From DAOVRL01 sp023128595 (GTDB taxonomy: Bacteria; Planctomycetota; Phycisphaerae; Sedimentisphaerales; Anaerobacaceae): a stretch of 28,654 bases of DNA. Of this stretch, positions 24,359 to 28,654 are shown piece after piece. Position numbers and translations under genes: made by a program. The stretch spans positions 1 through 28,654 of the forward strand of contig DAOVRL010000036.1 of NCBI GenBank assembly GCA_030628155.1, given 5' to 3'. The notes below the pieces were generated by a model. The model was not told where the DNA came from, did not search any database, and worked only from the letters and a program-made list of their open reading frames with translations. How positions within the stretch are numbered: the stretch's first letter is position 1; the number at the start of each line of letters is the position of its first letter.

Positions 24359-24432
24359 GCCTCCGCCTTGATGAATCTAACTTCGGAGGCCGGGCTGATG
24401 AAAAGATCAAAACAGCCCGCGAAGCGCCTCCG
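24359..24432 (+). promoter_or_regulatory. Competing-hairpin region
   Basis: GCCTCCG occurs at 24359-24365 and at 24426-24432, and its complement CGGAGGC lies between them at 24384-24390. The middle copy can therefore pair with either. In the second state it extends into CGGGCTG (24391-24397) pairing with CAGCCCG (24413-24419), giving a two-part 14-bp stem. Mutually exclusive stems are the layout of attenuators. No uridine tract directly follows, although a run of seven A lies at 24444-24450. No nearby gene starts here. Confidence 0.45.
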
Positions 24433-24480
24433 CCCTTAAGTCGAAAAAAATCTCATCCACAACGTATGACAATAGCTCTT

Positions 24481-24690
24481 ATGCAAAAGTAGGCTTTAGC
24501 TACGACAAAGTAAGTCTGATATGCCATATACGAAGTTTAATCTATCGTAGATAAAGCGTTATCCGTAATAAATAAGCCTTAATATGCCGCAGATGAAGGG
24601 TGATTTGCCACAGATCAAGCGTTATCTGCCATAAATCAAGCCTGAGTTGTAGCATATTAAGCGTGATATCTCACTGATGAACCGTAATTT
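24481..24690. repeat. Degenerate array with exact 21-nt period, ten units
   Basis: Ten 21-nt units run from 24481 to 24690 with no indel. Units start at 24481, 24502, 24523 and so on to 24670. The best unit is GCCACAGATCAAGCGTTATCT (24607-24627, 21 nt: its positions 8 A, 11 A, 16 T and 18 A are identical in all ten units; 6 A and 21 T in nine). Other positions vary widely. The next 21 bases to the right match only weakly, and none to the left do. Stops occur in each forward frame. It lies about 260 bases upstream of the lipase gene. Confidence 0.75.
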
Positions 24691-24825
24691 TGCTTGTCTT
24701 AACGCTCTTCATGTGTTATTATAGGACAGAAGTTGAGATGTTTGAGCTTTTGACAATTGAATACGGAACTGTACTGAGTTTTTAGCGTTTTATCTCAAAC
24801 CGGCAAGTTTTATAAAAAGAGACTT

Positions 24826-24861
24826 CAACCGGTTGGAATTCAAGCAAGATTTTGATATTAT
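24826..24861 (+). promoter_or_regulatory. Predicted promoter with overlapping operator-like palindrome
   Basis: TTGGAA (24833-24838), a 17-base spacer and TATTAT (24856-24861) form a sigma70-like promoter 87 bases before the lipase ATG. The perfect palindrome CAACCGGTTG (24826-24835) overlaps the -35 box, and a related half (AAACCGG) stands at about 24797-24803. This could be a repressor or activator site. Confidence 0.35.
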
Positions 24862-24947
24862 CGTGGAATTGGAAGGCTTGGTTGCATCGCTAAGCGTTTA
24901 ATATGGGAAATGTCAGATTATATATATTTACCGGAGGAGTGGTAAAT

Positions 24948-25631
24948 ATGATGAGTTTAATGAAACCTTTTTTGGGCGTTACGTTATCAATACTTATTCT
25001 GTTAGGTATTCATATCCCGATAGTTTCGGCGGAGCAAGAATCTAATGGTAATGGTATTATAGAATATTATTATGACAATTTCAATGACGGCGTCATTAAT
25101 GGAGATTTGTGGTGGATTATCAACTCAGCAAACGAAGAAACCGGGAAACTTATTTTAGATGCCCCCTCGGGAACGGACGTGGGCATAAGTGCCCTCCGCC
25201 AACCATTTATTGGCATGTGGTGCTCTATGAGGGGTTACCAACATATGGAGGTTGGAGACCATCTGGGCATCCACATGGCGACCGCGACCTCAGGAGGAGG
25301 TTACCTTACCGTTGGTATTTATCGGCATTTGTGGCCCCCCGCCAACCCTAACGATCCACTAGGCGAAAACAATTACGTTTTTTGTGGAACTCATCAGGTA
25401 CAGGAGCACATTGACCTTGAGCCAGCTCAGTGGGGAGCTGACTATACCTTTGGATTAGAATATACACCTCAAGGTGCAATTCTCGTATGGGTTAATGGGC
25501 AGGTAGCCCATTCCTTCTCGGTGCCCGGGTCAATATTGCTTATTCTCAAGGCGGTTCCCATTTTTGGTTTATGTCTGGTTCTGTCGAAGGTACGGGTGAT
25601 GTTACTGCTGAAATCGATTGGGCAAGGGTAA
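24948..25631 (+). CDS. N-terminal part of a frameshifted secreted lipase-like protein (LamG-like domain)
   Basis: Reading frame of 227 residues. It starts with a signal peptide (MMSLMKPFLGVTLSILILLGI, likely cleavage after VSA, before EQ) and continues as a concanavalin/LamG-like beta-sandwich (about residues 35-200) with YDNFNDGVINGDLWWI, HMEVGDHLGIHMATA and TFGLEYTPQGAILVWVNGQVAHSF. The ATG at 24948 has a strong GGAGGAG 8 bases upstream. The frame is open back to 24903, but that site has no such signal. After about base 25527 the frame turns into an unrelated hydrophobic tail and stops at 25629-25631, while the natural continuation lies in the frame of the next entry. The two entries are very probably one gene broken by a one-base loss or a sequencing error. 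Base composition is AT-richer than in the pilus genes. Confidence 0.75.
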   Translation: MMSLMKPFLGVTLSILILLGIHIPIVSAEQESNGNGIIEYYYDNFNDGVINGDLWWIINSANEETGKLILDAPSGTDVGISALRQPFIGMWCSMRGYQHMEVGDHLGIHMATATSGGGYLTVGIYRHLWPPANPNDPLGENNYVFCGTHQVQEHIDLEPAQWGADYTFGLEYTPQGAILVWVNGQVAHSFSVPGSILLILKAVPIFGLCLVLSKVRVMLLLKSIGQG

Positions 25632-27763
25632 AATGGGCAGTGCCAGAGGGTTTAGTCCTTTTAGATAAGCAATATTTGGAAGATGAGGGGCTATTAGGTG
25701 CTGTGCAAAATGGGGAGATTCAGAGAGAGGACGTACAAAAGGCTTCACTTATAGGAGCTTGTGCGGATGGAGCCACGGAACTTATACTTGCGCTCGACTT
25801 GAATTTTCAGAATACTTGGACAGAGTCCCCCAATTGGGTACGGCTGACTGTTCTCTCGCCGGATGGTAAAGATAATGGATATTTGGTTGGTGAAGGACAG
25901 GACAATAACGAGGATGGGTACGATGACACACCGCGAATCGCAGACGGAGTCTTTACGCAAACGTGGTGCGCCCCTCAGGTATTTGACAGTGATCTGGGTT
26001 CATCTAACACTGCTAAAACCAGAGATATTACTATACTGACTGAGATTGATCCCGATAACGACAGCGTATATGAGTACTCTGATACCAAGACAATATTTCT
26101 TGCTCGCTCCCCAGTGGTTATGGTACATGGCCTGTGGAGTACTCCGAAAGCTTTCAAAGATTTGAATGAGGTGTTGGGGGATAGTGGGTGGTCCGAAGGT
26201 TTCTTATCCCGTGTAAATTACGACAACAGTGCCTCCTTTTCGAAAAATGCCTGGGCTGTTCCACGTTATATCCTGAACACTTTACATGAGGTTCGCAGTA
26301 GCGACTTTGCTTCTGCCAAGGTTGATGTTATTGCACATAGTATGGGAGGATTGCTTGCAAAACGGCTTGATCAAGGCTTCTCGCAGGAAAATGTGCGGAA
26401 AATAATCACGATAGGGACCCCTTACGAAGGAAGTCCTTGGGCTGACCGAGTTTGGCAAGTGAGAGATACTTTTCTTGGGAATATTATTGAAAAACTTGTA
26501 TGTGCAATAATGCCAGTAATCCCACCGGCTATTAAAGGAGGTGCTATAGAGGACTTGAGAACGGACCCATGTAATGTCGCTTTGCCTGTATCTACACAGG
26601 TTCCTGGGCTCGATTGTAAGACAGTTATTGTAGGGAAAGGATTGTATGCTGGTCTGCCAGCATGGTACCGCTATCTTTTGTGTCTCTTGACTGGCCAATG
26701 GACTGCCGAGATCGTACATACAGAGATATTTGGTCCCTATACAGAAAGCGACTGGATAGTTTCTACAACAAGCCAGAAATATAATGCCCCAAACCCATGT
26801 GAGATAGCAGTGCTTTGGCATTGTTCTGAACCCAGCGACCCCGATTTTATGGATCTCGTTGTAGAGTCGCTGAACCAGCCAGCAGAACCAGGAGCAACTG
26901 GTATGATGAACTTGTCCTCAACTGATTCCGAGGCTTTGAGTTGTGATTTAGGTAAACCTCACAAGGGTCTGCTCGCGTTTGGTGATCATCCCTGGCAAAC
27001 AACCGAGCCAAATGGCACAGTTGAAATTGTTTCTCCAAACGAAGGTCAGACCGTTGTAGCAGGCGAAAGTGTCACTATTTCTGTGGAAGGAGCTGGCGAC
27101 ACAAATGAAGCTGTTGTCTTTGCATTCTTCGGTTCAGAGTCTTGGTCTGACATCGTGGATTTACCATGGCAGGAAAACGTAAATATTTCACCAAACTCAG
27201 TTGGTCTAACGGCGATGATAATGGTGATAGGTTTGGACTCAAATAGGGATATCACAGATTGGGACGATGTCAATCTTGTGCTGGATACAAATGTGGTATT
27301 AGAGGATATATTCTTTGGTCTTGGAGATACATGGTATTTTGACTTCAAAAGCCTTCCGGAACAATCCCATCAGTTCCAGTTATACCCATTAGGTAGATTC
27401 AGCAACGGTTCTGAACATCCGCTTTCACTTTTAGGCCAAATCGATTACGCAAGCTCCAATGAAACTGTAGCTACTGTTGACCCTAATGGCCTGATAACGG
27501 TTCACTTGAGAGGAACGAGTGAAATTACTGTAACCAATTCGGACGTAAACACTGTTCTGGTTGTGGAAGTTTACACTTATCTCGGAGACATAAACCTCAA
27601 TGGGAAAGTAGAGTTTGCAGATTTCGCGGTACTCGCAAATCAGTGGCTCCGGCCACCTGGTTATCCACCTGCAGATATTGCGCCGGAGAGTGGCGATAAT
27701 ATAGTCGACGTCAACGACTTAAAAGCTCTGACTGATCACTGGCTTGAAGGTACTGTCCCATAA
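25571..27763 (+). CDS. C-terminal part: lipase-like alpha/beta hydrolase, Big2-like and dockerin-like domains
   Basis: Reading frame of 730 residues from the first ATG. The true protein enters this frame at about 25529 (V-N-I-A-Y-S-Q-G-G). No ribosome binding site precedes the ATG at 25571. An alpha/beta hydrolase of lipase/PGAP1 type spans about residues 185-430, with the oxyanion-region motif VVMVHGLWS, nucleophile Ser257 in A-H-S-M-G (Ala replaces the first Gly of GxSxG, as in Bacillus lipases), a candidate Asp394 (TESDWIV) and a candidate His417. A Big2-like Ig fold lies at about 600-665 (YASSNETVATVDPNGLITV). The C-terminus (about 670-730) holds two dockerin-like repeats, GDINLNGKVEFADFAVLANQWL in pattern and a looser one ending ALTDHWL. 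It is probably an extracellular esterase or lipase attached or targeted through the dockerin-like end. Substrate unknown. Confidence 0.8.
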   Translation: MSGSVEGTGDVTAEIDWARVKWAVPEGLVLLDKQYLEDEGLLGAVQNGEIQREDVQKASLIGACADGATELILALDLNFQNTWTESPNWVRLTVLSPDGKDNGYLVGEGQDNNEDGYDDTPRIADGVFTQTWCAPQVFDSDLGSSNTAKTRDITILTEIDPDNDSVYEYSDTKTIFLARSPVVMVHGLWSTPKAFKDLNEVLGDSGWSEGFLSRVNYDNSASFSKNAWAVPRYILNTLHEVRSSDFASAKVDVIAHSMGGLLAKRLDQGFSQENVRKIITIGTPYEGSPWADRVWQVRDTFLGNIIEKLVCAIMPVIPPAIKGGAIEDLRTDPCNVALPVSTQVPGLDCKTVIVGKGLYAGLPAWYRYLLCLLTGQWTAEIVHTEIFGPYTESDWIVSTTSQKYNAPNPCEIAVLWHCSEPSDPDFMDLVVESLNQPAEPGATGMMNLSSTDSEALSCDLGKPHKGLLAFGDHPWQTTEPNGTVEIVSPNEGQTVVAGESVTISVEGAGDTNEAVVFAFFGSESWSDIVDLPWQENVNISPNSVGLTAMIMVIGLDSNRDITDWDDVNLVLDTNVVLEDIFFGLGDTWYFDFKSLPEQSHQFQLYPLGRFSNGSEHPLSLLGQIDYASSNETVATVDPNGLITVHLRGTSEITVTNSDVNTVLVVEVYTYLGDINLNGKVEFADFAVLANQWLRPPGYPPADIAPESGDNIVDVNDLKALTDHWLEGTVP

Positions 27764-27793
27764 TTCTATCATATATTTAATAAATTGGACGAT

Positions 27794-27815
27794 TGAAGTT
27801 GCGTACATAACTTCA
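27794..27815 (+). terminator. Possible weak terminator of the lipase gene
   Basis: TGAAGTT (27794-27800) and AACTTCA (27809-27815) form a 7-bp stem with an 8-base loop, 31 bases after the stop. A T-rich run (TGTTTTGTTTTTTAATC) follows about 17 bases later. The distance makes intrinsic termination doubtful. Confidence 0.3.
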
Positions 27816-28098
27816 CCGGGGAATAAATACTGTTTTGTTTTTTAATCATTATTTCAAGTGGTTGTTCCGTTTTCGCTTCGGATTCTCTCCACAATTTCCA
27901 TTACCGATACAAGTTGTTCTCTCTTTTTTACTTAAACAGTCCTTCTCGTATCGAAATCTCTGCTTCATGAGATCCTTGAGTAAACTACGCACCGTCACCT
28001 ATTTTTCTTCTCCATTCTAATTCGTTCATCGACTATATCGCCCCTTCGCCCCGTAAGCAAGCAGCCATTTCTCTAATCCACTCAACAATCCGCGTCAA

Positions 28099-28122
28099 CC
28101 CTTCCTGAGCATCGTCGAAGGG
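28099..28122. repeat. Palindrome CCCTTC-GAAGGG with TGAGC..GTCGAA core
   Basis: CCCTTC (28099-28104) and GAAGGG (28117-28122) flank ctgagcatcgtc. It shares the TGAGC/GTCGAA core with 24013-24037. Confidence 0.6.
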
Positions 28123-28182
28123 CCGATAGGTCTTCTGCCTTATGCTCTTATCCTCTTATGCTCTTGTGCTCCCAGAATTAGC

Positions 28183-28215
28183 TTGACATTCAACTCTCTT
28201 CCGGGTATAATACCC
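28183..28215 (+). promoter_or_regulatory. Consensus sigma70 promoter with palindromic -10
   Basis: TTGACA (28183-28188), exactly 17 bases, TATAAT (28206-28211): both hexamers and the spacing match consensus perfectly. The -10 is centred in GGGTATaATACCC (28203-28215), a perfect 6-bp palindrome that could be an operator. Transcription would start near 28218. The ribosome binding site AGGAGG stands at 28297-28302. Confidence 0.8.
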
Positions 28216-28307
28216 ATCTAACTAATATCGGAGATCCGCCGTTGTTTGGACGGAGCCAATAAACAATACCAAATACTAAACACTAAATACTAAACCAGGA
28301 GGCCAAA

Positions 28308-28654
28308 ATCATCGTCACCATCAACCGCCCAAAATCTTGGAGCGAAGCGGAAACCCCTTGGGGGACCAATCACCAATCTCTAATCACTAATCTCCTCTCC
28401 CGCCCCTCTACATTTGTAGAGAGAACTCTACAAATCGCCTACTTTTTATGCAAAACGAACCCAATTTCCACCGAGGCAAAAACGAACCTAACCCTATATA
28501 TGAAAAAGGTTTACGAAAATTTTATACCCCCTCGGACAATGAAAAACGAACCCAAAACGAACCCAAAACGAACCCAATTCAAACCCAATTCTCTAAAGGA
28601 CAAAATCAATGCAACCCTCTGTGTCGCAAAGGTTTACGACAACAAACCACCCCA
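28308..28654 (+). CDS. Unknown repeat-rich open frame, partial, non-canonical start
   Basis: After a perfect promoter (28183-28211) and AGGAGG (28297-28302), the frame beginning ATC-ATC-GTC-ACC at 28308 has no stop for 115 codons, to the window edge. No ATG, GTG or TTG lies at a suitable distance from the AGGAGG. The first in-frame ATG is at 28500. Either ATC is used as a rare start, or the true start was lost, or the frame is not coding. The predicted peptide is rich in K, T, N, P and Q (KTNPIS, NEPKTNPKRTQFKPNS). GGTTTACGA at 28508 and 28631 repeats at exactly 123 bases (41 codons), in frame (KKVYEN, AKVYDN). No known domain recognised. I recall similar K-T-N-P-rich hypothetical peptides from planctomycete genomes, but could not check. 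Confidence 0.3.
   Translation, partial: MIVTINRPKSWSEAETPWGTNHQSLITNLLSRPSTFVERTLQIAYFLCKTNPISTEAKTNLTLYMKKVYENFIPPRTMKNEPKTNPKRTQFKPNSLKDKINATLCVAKVYDNKPP
28406..28434. promoter_or_regulatory. CopY/BlaI-type operator-like dyad with competing hairpins
   Basis: CTCTACA-TT-TGTAGAG (28406-28421) contains TACA-N2-TGTA, the cop-box pattern of CopY/BlaI/MecI repressors. The right half TTTGTAGAG (28413-28421) can alternatively pair with CTCTACAAA (28426-28434) around a 4-base AGAA loop, forming a 9-bp stem. So three half-sites lie within 29 bases. No -35/-10 is obvious directly around it, and its target would lie beyond the window. Confidence 0.4.

Larger units (their letters stand above)
23933..24947. 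other. Gene-poor interval between prepilins and lipase gene
   Basis: About 1 kb with no convincing gene. From left to right it holds: a 25-bp direct repeat with 3 mismatches beginning CATTTATCC (23937 and 24218-24219 region, 282 bases apart); a palindrome at 24013-24037; CACTTTA microrepeats at 24051-24076 and 24241-24302; competing hairpins at 24359-24432; the 21-nt phased array at 24481-24690; and an AT-rich promoter-like end. Open frames here are short and lack family features. Confidence 0.8.
27764..28307. other. Gene-free interval downstream of the lipase gene
   Basis: No gene recognised. It holds a weak hairpin at 27794-27815, T-rich runs near 27829-27845, a palindrome at 28099-28122, short direct repeats CTTATGCTCTTATCC and variants (28139-28171), and a consensus promoter at 28183-28211 with a 9x-nt A/C-rich leader to the AGGAGG at 28297. 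Confidence 0.7.

Noticed and set aside
24395..24447. CTGATGA followed by a later GAAA, suggesting a hammerhead ribozyme
   Set aside because: The bases after CTGATGA (AAAGATC) do not pair with those before the GAAA, so stem II cannot form in the required position.
24544..24670. Minus-strand 40-codon frame through the 21-nt array (ITLDLWQ heptads)
   Set aside because: It has no ribosome binding site and ends at a stop inside the array; it follows from the 21-nt period being seven codons. Kept only as a hypothesis on origin.
23299..24690. CRISPR arrays at the heptanucleotide or the 21-nt array
   Set aside because: Units are contiguous, with no unique spacers, and no cas gene is present.
25500..25531. 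Programmed -1 frameshift in the lipase gene
   Set aside because: No X-XXY-YYZ slippery heptamer fits the reading frame (the codons are GTG CCC GGG TCA) and I see no downstream pseudoknot. A lost G in GGGG is simpler.
27794..27815. TGAAGTT-GCGTACAT-AACTTCA, reminiscent of a lox site spacer
   Set aside because: Arms are only 7 bp, oriented opposite to lox arms, and no recombinase gene is present. It is listed only as a weak hairpin.

Overview
This window looks like part of a chromosome or metagenome contig from a Gram-negative-type bacterium, most likely a planctomycete of the Phycisphaerae/Sedimentisphaerales kind. That placement is an inference. It rests on the secreted protein at 24948-27763, whose C-terminus is a dockerin-like pair of repeats of a style typical of that group, on LPS-export permeases (so an outer membrane), and on gaps filled with small palindromes and short tandem repeats. 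I see no rRNA, tRNA, CRISPR array or transposase gene.

Layout. (1) 231-5618, + strand: thiC, then a phosphate-sensing two-component pair (phoB-phoR) with directly abutting genes, a four-repeat Pho box with a -10 hexamer, a Na+/phosphate cotransporter and a PhoU-like regulator. (2) 5654-11493, - strand: an envelope-biogenesis run transcribed right to left as SurA-like chaperone/isomerase, lptF, lptG, then a membrane polyferredoxin. (3) 11768-14768, + strand: an HtrA-like serine protease with an extra N-terminal beta domain, overlapping a large exported protein of unknown function. (4) 15160-23932, + strand: a type IV pilus / type II secretion-like assembly cluster (pilM, pilN, pilO, a PilP/GspC-like protein, pilB, pilT, pilC, two prepilins) behind a roughly 200-nt leader rich in inverted repeats. 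(5) 23933-24947: about 1 kb without a recognised gene, holding several repeat families, a competing-hairpin region and a degenerate array with an exact 21-nt period. (6) 24948-27763: an AT-richer secreted lipase-like, dockerin-bearing gene broken by a one-base frameshift. (7) 27764-28654: a long intergenic stretch with a consensus promoter, a strong ribosome binding site, an operator-like dyad and a reading frame that stays open to the window edge but lacks a canonical start near its ribosome binding site.

How the parts work together. PhoR/PhoB probably drive the transporter-PhoU pair through the Pho box. SurA, LptF and LptG would serve outer-membrane assembly. PilB and PilT would power extension and retraction on the PilC-PilMNO platform, with the two GFTLIE/AFTLVE prepilins as minor subunits. 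The most unusual features are the second prepilin, whose start codon lies inside a 21-unit heptanucleotide repeat that must be translated to reach the pilin domain; the 21-nt phased array upstream of the lipase; and the repeat-rich open frame at the right edge.
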